DNA of 64,000 nucleotides from an uncultured Bacteroidaceae bacterium (GTDB lineage Bacteria > Bacteroidota > Bacteroidia > Bacteroidales > Bacteroidaceae), in the NCBI GenBank assembly GCA_944320955.1, contig CALUJL010000027.1, positions 121,060 through 185,059 on the forward strand, given 5' to 3'. The notes beneath the pieces were generated by a model that saw nothing but the letters and a program-made list of their open reading frames with translations, was not told where the DNA came from and searched no databases. The position numbers were made by a program, and so were the translations under genes. Below, piece by piece: positions 39,632-48,600 of the stretch (its first letter is position 1; every line of letters begins with the position of its first letter).

Positions 39632-40849
39632 TTACTTCTTTTTGTTCTTGTCCTTGTCGGGCGGGCCGGGCATGAAGGGGGAGCGTTCCTCGTCGCCCGC
39701 GGCGGCTTCGTCCTGTCCCGGCATGGAGGAGGCTGTGGCTTCGAGCACTACGGTGGTGCCCTCCTTGGCGCCGGAGACTATCTCGGTGAGTGCGCCGTTG
39801 CTGATGCCGACCTCTACGGGCAGGGCTCTGAAGGTGTTGCCCTCGCGCTGCCAGAGAATCTTGTGGGTGGCGTCTTCACGGATGGAGGGGTCTTTCTCCA
39901 CAATGCCGTCCTTACCGATGATTTCCGTGTCGGGGCTGAAGCGGAGCGCCTTGGCGGGCACGGTCAGGACGTCCTGTTTTTCCAGCGTGTAGATGTTCAC
40001 GTTGGCCGTAAGCCCGGGCTTGAGCTTGAGATCCTCGTTGGGGGCTTTGATTACGACTTCGTAGGTCACGACGTTGTTCGTCGTGGTGGCTTCTTGGCGC
40101 ACTTGGGTCACGTAGCCTTCGAACTCGTCTTCCGGGTAAGCGTCTACCGTAAATGTCACGCGCTGCCCCTCGCGCACGTTGCCGATGTCGGCCTCGTCCA
40201 CGTCGGCCACTACCTGCATCTGCTTCAGGTCTTGGGCTATGATGAAGAGCGTAGGCGTCTCCATGGCGGCGGCCACGGTCTGTCCTTCTTCGACTTCCTT
40301 GGAGAGGACTATTCCGTCGATGGTGGAGTAAATCATGGCGTAGCCCAGGTTGGTGCGCGCTTCTTCGTAGTTGTTTTTGCTTACCTCGTAGTCGTTGGAG
40401 GCCTTGCGGTAGGTGTAGTAGGCCTGCTCGTAGTCGTTGTCGGATACGAGGCCTTTATCGTGGAGCGCCTTGTTGCGCTCGTAGGTCTTGAGCTGGTAGT
40501 CGTACTCGGTTTTGGCGGTGTTCATGTTGGCCTCGGCGGACTGGAGGGCATTCTCGAGGTTCGTCTTGTCGAGTTCGGCAAGGAGCTGGCCTTTCTTGAC
40601 CACGGAATTGTAGTCGACGTAGATCTTGGCGATGATGCCCGATACCTGGGTGCCTACTTCCACTTGGGTGATGGGCTCGATGGTGCCGGTGGCGGTGATG
40701 GAGCTGCCGATGGTCCCGCGCTCGACGCGGGTGGTGGCGAAGGTGAGCTTGCCGCTTGCCGAAGGGCGCCACAGTCCCCAGGCCGCGAGCGCTGCGGCAA
40801 TGACTACGGCCACGAGGAGGATTGTCTTGGTCTTTTGCGTGAGTTTCAT
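39632..40849 (-). CDS. MacA-like periplasmic adaptor (HlyD/RND family)
   Basis: A 405-residue membrane-fusion protein that connects the inner-membrane permease to TolC. One N-terminal anchor helix (TILLVAVVIAAALAAWGL), then a barrel-sandwich domain (TGTIEPITQVEVGTQVSGII; IYSTIDGIVLSKEVEEGQTV), a coiled coil (about 95-165, rich in Tyr, Asn and Lys) and beta-barrel domains. The charged end DKDKNKKK follows a low-complexity tail. Confidence 0.94.
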   Translation of the reverse strand: MKLTQKTKTILLVAVVIAAALAAWGLWRPSASGKLTFATTRVERGTIGSSITATGTIEPITQVEVGTQVSGIIAKIYVDYNSVVKKGQLLAELDKTNLENALQSAEANMNTAKTEYDYQLKTYERNKALHDKGLVSDNDYEQAYYTYRKASNDYEVSKNNYEEARTNLGYAMIYSTIDGIVLSKEVEEGQTVAAAMETPTLFIIAQDLKQMQVVADVDEADIGNVREGQRVTFTVDAYPEDEFEGYVTQVRQEATTTNNVVTYEVVIKAPNEDLKLKPGLTANVNIYTLEKQDVLTVPAKALRFSPDTEIIGKDGIVEKDPSIREDATHKILWQREGNTFRALPVEVGISNGALTEIVSGAKEGTTVVLEATASSMPGQDEAAAGDEERSPFMPGPPDKDKNKKK

Positions 40850-40855
40850 ATTTCT

Positions 40856-40934
40856 ACTGCGTGTTTTTGGATTTTCTACTGCATGTTTTCGGGATTAGCG
40901 CTGCCTGTTTTCGGGAAAAGTGCCTGCGCTTTCT
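40856..40934. repeat. 22-nt-period repeat array s, inside an operon
   Basis: Units CTGCGTGTTTTTGG, CTGCATGTTTTCGGG, GCGCTGCCTGTTTTC and GTGCCTGCGCTTTC fill the 84-bp gap between the TolC and MacA-like genes. Confidence 0.8.
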
Positions 40935-42274
40935 TAGAGCACCGGCATCTCCCCTTGGTAGAAGCGCAGGAGTTTCTGGTTGAGCAGGGACATGTATTTG
41001 GCCTGTAGCTTCTCCTGCCGGGCGTTTTGCAGGGTGGTCTTCTCGGTGATGAGCTCCACGGTGTTCTTCATGCCCAGGGCAAACTGCTGGCTGACGAGCT
41101 CGTAGCTCTCGCGGGCGTAGCGCTCTTTTTCGCGTGCGGCGAGGTATTCGTTTTGCGAGGAATAGGCGTTTTGCCATGCCTGCTCGATGGTTTCGTAGAG
41201 GGTCTTGGCCGTTTCGCTCTCCTGGAGGCGGCTGTTGAGCGTCTGGAGGCGGGCTTTCTCGACGGCGCTCTTGTTGGAGCGGTTGTCGAGCAGGGGGATG
41301 GAGAGGGAGAGGCCCACCATGTTGTTCCAGCTGCGCTTGAGTTGTTTGCCGAAGCCCAGGTCGCTGGCCGAATTGTGCCCCGTCCCGGTGGAAGCCTGCA
41401 GGCTGACGGTGGGGAAGTAGCCGGACTTTGCGATTTTCTCGTTGAGCTCGGCGGCTTGTGTGCTGAGTTTCCCGGCTTTTACCTCGGGCATGAGGGTGAG
41501 CGCCGTGGCATAGACTTGTTCTTTGTCGGGCAGGAGGGTGAGCACGGCCTCGTCGGAAATCTCGGGAAGCGTCAGCTCCATTTCTTCTTCGCCGCCTCCG
41601 ATTTCGAGCAGCTGCCGCAGTTGGAGCTTATAGTTGGCCAGTTGTGTCTGCGACTGGACGAGCTGGTAGGCGTCGGTGCTGAGCTGCGACTGCATTTGGG
41701 CCACGTCGACCTTCGTCATCAGGCCGTTTTCTTTCATTTCCTGCGCCCGGCGGAGCTGGGCGGAGTCGGCCCGGAGCGTGGCGCGGTTGGCCTCCACGGA
41801 CTCGGCGGCATAGAGGATTTGCAGATAGGCCTGCGTGACGGCCAGTATCACCTGGTTTTCCTGCTGTGCGATTTGCTCTTTTGAGTTTTTGGCCAGTAGT
41901 TTCTGGTATTTCACGTTGTTCCAGTTGCGTCCGCCGTTGTAGAGGGTGAGATTGGCGCTGAGGTTGTAGCTACCGCTGTAGGCGTTTATGCTGCCGTCGT
42001 TGTAGCTGTTGCCCACGCTGCCCAGTCCTCCGTAGGGTTGGTTGGTGTAGTTTTGCGAAGTGCCGAAGCTGAGTGAGGGAAAGAGGGCTGCTTTTGCGGA
42101 TTTCGTCTCCACCAGGGTCTGCTCCAGGCTGTTGCGGCTCTGCTTGATGGCTATGTTTTGGTCCAGAGCGTAGCGGATGCAGGACTCCAGGGTCCAGGTT
42201 TGCGGCTTTTCCTGCGCAAGGGCCGGCAGGAAGAGGCCGGCCAGCAGGGTGGCGAGGATGAGGTTTTTCTTCAT
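40934..42274 (-). CDS. TolC family outer-membrane efflux protein
   Basis: A 446-residue outer-membrane channel protein with signal peptide MKKNLILATLLAGLFLPALA. Two homologous helical-hairpin halves are recognisable (LESCIRYALDQNIAIKQSRN in the first; LLDNRSNKSAVEKARLQTLN in the second), as is usual for TolC. It is the first gene of a six-gene operon: TolC, adaptor, ATPase, permease, kinase, response regulator, giving a complete tripartite exporter plus its sensor. Confidence 0.94.
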   Translation of the reverse strand: MKKNLILATLLAGLFLPALAQEKPQTWTLESCIRYALDQNIAIKQSRNSLEQTLVETKSAKAALFPSLSFGTSQNYTNQPYGGLGSVGNSYNDGSINAYSGSYNLSANLTLYNGGRNWNNVKYQKLLAKNSKEQIAQQENQVILAVTQAYLQILYAAESVEANRATLRADSAQLRRAQEMKENGLMTKVDVAQMQSQLSTDAYQLVQSQTQLANYKLQLRQLLEIGGGEEEMELTLPEISDEAVLTLLPDKEQVYATALTLMPEVKAGKLSTQAAELNEKIAKSGYFPTVSLQASTGTGHNSASDLGFGKQLKRSWNNMVGLSLSIPLLDNRSNKSAVEKARLQTLNSRLQESETAKTLYETIEQAWQNAYSSQNEYLAAREKERYARESYELVSQQFALGMKNTVELITEKTTLQNARQEKLQAKYMSLLNQKLLRFYQGEMPVL

Positions 42275-42306
42275 TGCGGCATGGGTTCTTTGTTCTTTTT
42301 CGCCGG

Positions 42307-42339
42307 CAAAGTTACCGGATACTTCCGTATTTTTCCAAA
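42307..42339 (-). promoter_or_regulatory. Promoter of the efflux operon
   Basis: Minus strand TTTG (42339-42336), 21-nt spacer, TAACTTTG (42314-42307), 33 nt before the TolC start codon. Confidence 0.7.
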
Positions 42340-42419
42340 AAGAATGGATGGGAGGGGGGAATCTGTCGGCAAAAAGGGGGGATTTCCCGATATTTTTTCC
42401 TTGCGCGGGGAGGATTCTC

Positions 42420-42427
42420 TATCTTTG
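42420..42427 (+). promoter_or_regulatory. -7 box of the CydB-like gene
   Basis: TATCTTTG, 39 nt before the start codon; a T-rich stretch at 42393-42398 may stand in for the -33 element. Confidence 0.5.
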
Positions 42428-42466
42428 CGGGCGACATCTTTTTCAGAAACCATCAATCGTTTTCTT

Positions 42467-43582
42467 ATGACAGTTATACTTCTTGAACACTGCGTATGGG
42501 CGGTAATTTCCGTTTTGGGCGGGTTGCTTCCCGTCTTGATGTTTGTCTTGGGCGGAAATACCACGGTGCGCACCCTCTCGCGCGAGGAAGAAAAACGCGC
42601 GGGGCTGACGTCTTTTTTCTCCGGCTTGTGGTACTTGCCGCCGGCCGGGCTGCTGCTTTTCGTGGGACTGCTTTGCTGGGCTTTTCCGGCGTACTTCCGG
42701 GTTTTCGTCTGCGGGGCTGCTGGGCTGTGGTCGGCGCTGGCGGCTTCGTTCGCGGTGGCTGCCGCGGGGGCGCTCATGGGCCGCTCGCGGAGGGCCCTGC
42801 TGCAGGCTGCGGGGCGGTCTCTCTCTACGCTGGGCGGCATTGCCGCCCCGTTGCTGGCGGGCGTGGTGCTGGGCTGCTTCTTCAGCGGGGCGCCGTTTTT
42901 GCAGGAAGCTGAGGTGGATGCCGGCGGGGGGCTGCGCCTGGCGGGGGCCGTATGGTTCGGCCAGGCCGGCGGGCTGGAGGCCTTCATGCTGCTCGACAAT
43001 CTGCTCTTGGGCGCCGCGCTGCTCTATTTGTGCCGTATCCTCAGCATGCTCTACCTCGTGGTGCGCGGCGCGGGCGGGGAAGTGCGTACGCGGGTGCGCA
43101 GCCTGCTCCTGACAGAGACGGTCTTCTTCCTCATCTTTTACCTGGCTTTTGTAGTGCGCCTGTGCATGCGCATCGGGCTTGTCTGGAACGAGGGCGCATT
43201 CATGGGTGTGGTGCGCCGCTATTTGCAGAATTTCGTGGAGATGCCGGCCGTGGGATTCCTGCTCCTCGTGGGGCTGGTGCTGCTGGTGGCGGGCATTTCC
43301 CGCACCATCTTCTGCGCTTCCAGCCGCAGGGGCTTCTTTCCCGCGGCGGCGGGGACGCTCCTTTCCTTTACGGCCCTGCTGCTGGCGGCGGGCTTCAACC
43401 GCACGCCCTACCTGCCTTCGACCTACGACTGGCAGCACTCGCTCTCGATAAGCAACAGCCACGCCTCGATCGGCGCCCTGGCCGCGGTGTTGGTGGTGGG
43501 CATCGTCGTGCTGCTGGCGGGGGCGATGTGGCTCGTTTCCCGCGTGCGCCGCTTCTCCGGGGCCGAGGGGGAGGCGTCGTAA
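42467..43582 (+). CDS. CydB-like cytochrome bd oxidase subunit II, without CydA
   Basis: A 371-residue, eight- or nine-span membrane protein. The start VILLEHCVWAVISVLGGLLP with MFVLGGNTTV, the segment YLQNFVEMPAVGFLLLVGLV and the end FNRTPYLPSTYDWQHSLSIS-N-S match subunit II of bd-type quinol oxidases, including the Bacteroidetes form. CydB normally supports the haem-bearing CydA and is encoded directly after it; no CydA is present here and the gene is monocistronic with its own promoter. It may be a diverged paralogue with another role, or work with CydA encoded elsewhere. The start fits the promoter distance. Confidence 0.75.
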   Translation: MTVILLEHCVWAVISVLGGLLPVLMFVLGGNTTVRTLSREEEKRAGLTSFFSGLWYLPPAGLLLFVGLLCWAFPAYFRVFVCGAAGLWSALAASFAVAAAGALMGRSRRALLQAAGRSLSTLGGIAAPLLAGVVLGCFFSGAPFLQEAEVDAGGGLRLAGAVWFGQAGGLEAFMLLDNLLLGAALLYLCRILSMLYLVVRGAGGEVRTRVRSLLLTETVFFLIFYLAFVVRLCMRIGLVWNEGAFMGVVRRYLQNFVEMPAVGFLLLVGLVLLVAGISRTIFCASSRRGFFPAAAGTLLSFTALLLAAGFNRTPYLPSTYDWQHSLSISNSHASIGALAAVLVVGIVVLLAGAMWLVSRVRRFSGAEGEAS

Positions 43583-43616
43583 GCGCTGCCGTTGTCTGAG
43601 GGCCGCGCTGCGTCTT

Positions 43617-43688
43617 TAGGGAAAAAGCGCTGCCGCTTTTCGGGAAAAGTGCTGCTGCTTTCTGCGGAAAGCGGCAGCGCTTTTTTTG
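43617..43688. repeat. 22-nt-period intergenic repeat array t
   Basis: Three units between convergent genes (GCGCTGCCGCTTTT, GTGCTGCTGCTTTC, GCGGCAGCGCTTTTT); the outer two are exact inverted copies. Confidence 0.85.
43622..43685. terminator. Hairpin of two inverted repeat units between convergent genes
   Basis: AAAAAGCGCTGCCGCTTT (43622-43639) is the exact reverse complement of AAAGCGGCAGCGCTTTTT (43668-43685); the third unit forms the loop. Terminal A and T runs allow action on both strands. Confidence 0.7.
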
Positions 43689-43715
43689 TTTTCCCCTGCC
43701 GGGAGGTGTGGGGAG

Positions 43716-45338
43716 TCAGAAGGGCGGAGGGCACTCGATGTGCAGGACCTGTCCGCTGGCGGGATGGCGGAAGCGGAGCGATGCGGCGTGGAGGTAGAGG
43801 CGGCCGGCGGGAGTGCCTCCGTAGAGGCGGTCGCCGAGGATGGGAGTGTCGAGGCCGTCGGGATGGGCCGCATGTACCCGGAGCTGGTGGGTGCGCCCCG
43901 TGCGGGGGAAGAAGAGCACCCGTGTCTGCCCCGGGCTGCGGCCGACGACGCGGAAGTGCGTGAGGGCCGGTTTGCCGTGGAGGGGGTCGACGATGCGGCG
44001 CGGGCGGTCGGCCGGGTCGAGGCGCAGGGGGAGGCTGATGAGGCCCTCGTCTTGCGCGATTTCCCCGTCGAGAAGGGCCACGTAGGCTTTCTCCACTGTG
44101 CGGTTCTTGAATTGCGCCTGCAGGTTCTGGTGCACCTCTTTGGTCTTTGCGGCCAGGAGGATGCCGGAAGTGTCCATGTCGAGGCGGTGTACGAGCAGCG
44201 GGCCTGTGGCCCCGGGGTAGCGCCCGCGCAGGAGGGCGAGGGCGGAGCTGACGGCTTTCTTGCCGGGCACGGAGAGGAGGCCTGCGGGTTTGCAGACGGC
44301 CACGAGCCACTCGTCTTCGTAGACCACGGGGAGCTCCGCGCCGCGGTGCGGGTCTTCGGCCAGGGGGTCGGGCTCCACGGGGAGCCCGCGGAGCATGAAG
44401 CGGAGGATGGGGCCGCACTTTTCGGTGCAGGCGGGGTAGTAGGAGCCGTGGCGGCGCAGGGTGTCGCGCGGTGAACGGCCCCACCAGAACTCGGCCATCG
44501 CCAAGGGGCGGAGGCGGTGGAGGAAGGCGTATTGGAGCAACTTGGGGGCGGCACACTCGCCACTGCCTGCGGGGGGCACGCGTTGGGGCGTGGCGGCGAA
44601 GATTTGGCACAGGTCTTCTGTCTCGCCCAAGGCGTTGCGCAGGCGGAAGTGGCGGAAGATGCGCCTCTGTGCGGCAGCGGAACGGCGGTGGCGCCCGGCG
44701 CGGAGGAGGGCCAGGGCCTGCTCGTCCCGGGCGCAGGCCTGGCGGGCGGAGGCGAGACGGGCTTCCCACTGCTTGCGGAGGCGGCGGAATTCGGCCTTCG
44801 CGTGCTGGCTTTCCCGGACGAGGGCTTCGAGCACGGCGGGGCCGGGGGCGGTGAGGCGCAGGGCGTCGCGCCGGGCTTTTCCCTCTTTCAGGGCCTCCCG
44901 GGCGCGGGCGAGGCTGGCCTCGGCTTCGGCGCGGAGGCGTTGTTCTTCGGCTTGCCGGGCGCGGGCGGCGGGATCTTCCTCGCGGCTGCGGATGAGGGCC
45001 GTGAGGCGGCCGAGGCTGGCCTCCAGGCGGGGGAAGAATCCGGCAGGGTCCTGCAGGTCGTAGACCGGGGGTACGAAGAAGGCGTGGCGCGACTTCCCGG
45101 CCAGGATGCCGGAGAAGGCGGCCAGATAGCCCACCCGGCCGTCTTCTTGCTGCACGGCGAGGACGCCGAACATCTTGCCCCCGGCGAGTTCCTCCTGCCA
45201 GTCGGCGCGCGCGGCGAGGTAGGCTTTCACCTCCTCGGCTGCGGCAAGGCAGAGGGGATGGGGCGTGTAGCAGAAAGGGTAGGTGAAGAGCCGGGGCAGG
45301 GGCAGGCGGGAAATGTCGGAGCGGAAGGGGTGGATCAT
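43716..45338 (-). CDS. RluA family pseudouridine synthase with long N-terminal extension
   Basis: A 540-residue protein. Residues 330-540 are an RluA-type pseudouridine synthase: VVYEDEWLVAVCKPAGLLSV, the catalytic HRLDMDTSGILLAAKT (Asp near 388), KAYVALLDGEI and FPRTGRTHQLRVHAAHP. Residues 1-320 are an extension with a long Ala/Arg/Glu-rich coiled coil (about 110-230), as in Bacteroidetes relatives annotated as RNA pseudouridine synthases. The target RNA is unknown. Transcription seems to start near 45555, which leaves a 215-nt leader full of repeat array u; upstream in-frame ATG codons coincide with the promoter and are unlikely. Confidence 0.85.
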   Translation of the reverse strand: MIHPFRSDISRLPLPRLFTYPFCYTPHPLCLAAAEEVKAYLAARADWQEELAGGKMFGVLAVQQEDGRVGYLAAFSGILAGKSRHAFFVPPVYDLQDPAGFFPRLEASLGRLTALIRSREEDPAARARQAEEQRLRAEAEASLARAREALKEGKARRDALRLTAPGPAVLEALVRESQHAKAEFRRLRKQWEARLASARQACARDEQALALLRAGRHRRSAAAQRRIFRHFRLRNALGETEDLCQIFAATPQRVPPAGSGECAAPKLLQYAFLHRLRPLAMAEFWWGRSPRDTLRRHGSYYPACTEKCGPILRFMLRGLPVEPDPLAEDPHRGAELPVVYEDEWLVAVCKPAGLLSVPGKKAVSSALALLRGRYPGATGPLLVHRLDMDTSGILLAAKTKEVHQNLQAQFKNRTVEKAYVALLDGEIAQDEGLISLPLRLDPADRPRRIVDPLHGKPALTHFRVVGRSPGQTRVLFFPRTGRTHQLRVHAAHPDGLDTPILGDRLYGGTPAGRLYLHAASLRFRHPASGQVLHIECPPPF

Positions 45339-45424
45339 GCGTTCGGGGCGTGGGAGGGTGAGGTTTGCGGCGGAGGCCGGAGCGGGGAGGGGCGGGGGAT
45401 TGCGGGGAGGGTGCTGCGGGAGGC

Positions 45425-45539
45425 CGGGAAAAGCGCTGCATCTTTTCGTGAAAAGTGCTGCCGCTTTTTGCAGGGCGCGCTGCCGCTTTTTCCCACCGGT
45501 GCCGCCGCTTTCGGGGCGAGGCTGCCGGGCTTTTCCCGC
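45425..45539. repeat. 22-nt-period repeat array u, in a 5' leader
   Basis: Five units (GCGCTGCATCTTTT, GTGCTGCCGCTTTTT, GCGCTGCCGCTTTTT, GTGCCGCCGCTTTC, GGCTGCCGGGCTTTT) between the promoter and start codon of the pseudouridine synthase gene. Confidence 0.85.
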
Positions 45540-45560
45540 AGGGCCTCGCGGCCGTGGGCG

Positions 45561-45568
45561 CAAAGGTA
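45561..45568 (-). promoter_or_regulatory. -7 box of the pseudouridine synthase gene
   Basis: Minus strand TACCTTTG fits TAnnTTTG. Confidence 0.5.
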
Positions 45569-45581
45569 GGGAAAATCCATG

Positions 45582-45612
45582 AAAAACGGGCGCATCCCGG
45601 AGGATGCGCCCG
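45582..45612 (-). terminator. Terminator of the large secreted protein gene
   Basis: CGGGCGCATCC (45587-45597) and GGATGCGCCCG (45602-45612) are perfect complements; on the minus strand five T residues follow. Confidence 0.85.
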
Positions 45613-45658
45613 CGTCTGTCTTAAGGAAAAGGGGAATAGGGGAGCGAAGCCCGCGGCC

Positions 45659-48600
45659 CTATTCGCGGATGATCACTTGGCTCTTCACGCTGCCGTCGGA
45701 GTAGGTGACTTTCTCGACATACGTGCCTTGTGCGGGCGAGTCGATGCGGATGCCGTCGAGCGTGTAGTACTCGGTGGCGACGGGCTCAGCCCCGGCCGTG
45801 GTTTCTTCTATGCCGGTGGGGTCGTCGGCTATGGTGTAGGTCACTTCGAGCGTAACCATCTCGTCGCCGATGACGAAGTAAAGCTTGGCCTGGTACTCGT
45901 CGCCTGCGGCACAAGCGCCGCCGAACTGGCCGATGTGGAAGGTGCTGTAGTCCTTAGCCGTGAGGGGTTCGAGATAGAACACTGCACCCGTGCCCCAAGC
46001 GATGGCCTCGCCGTTGGCATCGAGCCAGTATCCGCCCTGGTTGGCCGTGGGGCTGAGGGCGAAGGAGTCGCGTGCCGTAGCGTAGAAGGCTGCGGTCTCG
46101 GAGAAGGTCTCTACGTCCATGTCGAAGTATGCAGCCACTTCTTCCACGTCGAGCGTCACTTCCTGCGTATTGGCTCCCGTGGCGTCGGCTTCGGCCTCGG
46201 CCTTTATCTGTACGGTGCCGAGGTTGGTGCACTGTGCGGGAGTGAGGATTTCCGGAACCTCCGGCTCTGCCATCGTAACCACGGTGCGGAGGACGACGGT
46301 GTCGGTAGCGGTCATCACGGCCCACTGCGTCGTGTAGACGTCGCCGGCTTCGCAGACATCAGGCATCGTGCAGATGAAATATTCCTGGGCATTGAGGACG
46401 TATTGGTCGGCGGGGTACTTCACGCAGACGCGTGCGTCGCTGCCCCATGCCTGGAGGTTGCCTTCTGCGTTGAACCAGCCGTCCGTCGTGTTCTCCACCA
46501 GCGTACCGTCGGCATTCATGGGGCTTATCGTGACGGATTCGTCAGCCAGGGAGTCTACGAGGAGGAAGTCGCAAATCTCGGCGCTGTGGTTGTCTACGAA
46601 CGTGGCGGTATAGCCCATGTCGGTCGTGCGCGTCACGGAGTCGGTCAGGACGAGGAGGGTTTCCTTCGGGCCGTAGTAGGTGAGCGTCACGTTGTCGAAG
46701 CCGAACCAGTTGGCGTTGCTGGCCTCTGCGCGGATGCCGAGCTCCAGCGTGCCGCCGGATACGTAGATGTCCTCGATGGTGTACTGCTGCGCGGCGCCTA
46801 CCACTTCGTCGTCCGTCCCGGCGGGGTTGGAGACTTGGAGGTCTGCCTTGCGGTTTCCGGCGAAGAAGTAGAGCGCTCCGGTGGTCGTGCCGTTGGCCTG
46901 GTCGGCGGCGAATGCGCCGAGCGTGAGCGAATACTTACCGTCGGGCAGGCCGGCGATGCTCTGCGCGAGGCTTACGGTGAAGGGGCTTCCGCTGGGGTTC
47001 CACAGCTCGATGCTCTGTCCGGTGAGCACGTCGTTATCGACGGCCTTGCCGCCCCAGTTGCCTATCGATGCGGGATCCATCGTCCAGCCCGGGATGCTGT
47101 GCCAGGAGCACAGCTCGCCGTCGGCATTGGCGATGGCAAATGTGAAGTCGGCGGGGTTGTCTGCGGTGGCCATGGTGGAGTATTTGTAGACTTCGATGGC
47201 ATCGTCCACGATGCCCACTGCGGCCGTCAGGCTGTCGAGCGCCACGGCGTCCGCCGTCTGCTCGTAGATTTCGAGCGCGTAGGCCAGCGTTGCGGCCAAT
47301 CCTTCCTCGTCTTCTTCGCTATGGTAGCCGCCGAGGAGGCCGTCCTGCAGGGCTTTCATCTCATTGATGCGCTCGCGCAGGGTTTCCTTCTGCCGGTAGT
47401 AGGGAAGGAGGAGGGCATATTCTTCGTACTCGTCTGCTTTGTAAAATTTGAAGTAGGGGTTGTTGCCCGTTCCCTTGTCGTAGTAGGGAGTACTGCCGTC
47501 GTTGAGGTTGTCGAAGCCTATCATTTTCGACGTGTTTCGCAGGTTGGAGAGCGTGTAAGTGCCTTCGGCATCGTTTACGATGTAGCGTGATCCGGTGGCG
47601 TCATAGTCGCCGAGCCCCATCGACCAGCCGTTGGTGCTGAGCGCGTTGAGGTACTTTCCGGAGGAGAGCTGCTTGAGGCTTACGGTGTCGGGTGCGCTTT
47701 CGTCGGCTCCGGGCGCAAGGGTGATCTCCCACTTGTAGGCGTCTTCGTCCTCGATGCTGCCCATCGCGTAGAGCGCGCCGTTGGTGGCATCGGCATTGTT
47801 GGCCATGAACTTGTCGGCAGCCGGGTGGTAAATGTAGTAAGTGCTGCTCTCGTCGATGGCCGTGGAGGGCTCTGCGGGTGCGGGATTGAGGTCGCCGAGG
47901 AAGCGGAGCTTCACGTTGTCGAAACCGATCCAGCGCGCAACGGCTTCGGCGGATTCGATTCCGATGGTCAGCGTACCGTCGGTCACGATGGTCTCCACGG
48001 TGTAAGTCTGCGGAGTGCTGCTCAATACCGGAGTCTTGTCTGCATTGGCGAAGGCGTAGACGCCGGCCCGTGTGTCATCGACGGGGATGTCTGCGCCGTT
48101 GGAGGGCTCCTGGTCGCGGAAAGCGTCGATGGAGAGGATGTATTTACCGTTGGGAATCTCGCTGATGGTCTGCGACATGGTGCCGATCATGCCGGTGGGG
48201 TTCCAGTTTTCATAGTGCGGCAGGGTGGTTTCGAACGTGCCGGTCTTCTTGTTCGAGCTGATGCCTGCGTTTTGCGCGCCGGTGGTGGTGGTCCATCCTT
48301 CGGCATTTTCGTCGAAGTCGGGGTTCTCGATGAGGAACGTGGCCTCGCCACTCGGGTCGGTCAGGCGGCAGGCTTTTTCGGCGTCGTACAGGGCTACGAT
48401 GGCTTTGGGCAGCTCGTCTGTCCCGCTGGCATAGGCTTCTTCGGCGGCCTTGAGGGCTTCCTGGTAGGCTGCGTAGCCGGGGAATTCGGTGTATGCGGCG
48501 GATTCTTCGGTGAGGCGGTCGATTTCTGCCCGGAAGCTGGCAAAGCCTTGCTCGGAGAGGTAGAGGTATTCCAGAGCAGTGGCCACGGTTTCGGCGGCTT

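Noticed and set aside
45338..45563. A longer start for the pseudouridine synthase at 45563
   Set aside because: That ATG overlaps the -7 box, and the added residues are translated repeat array.
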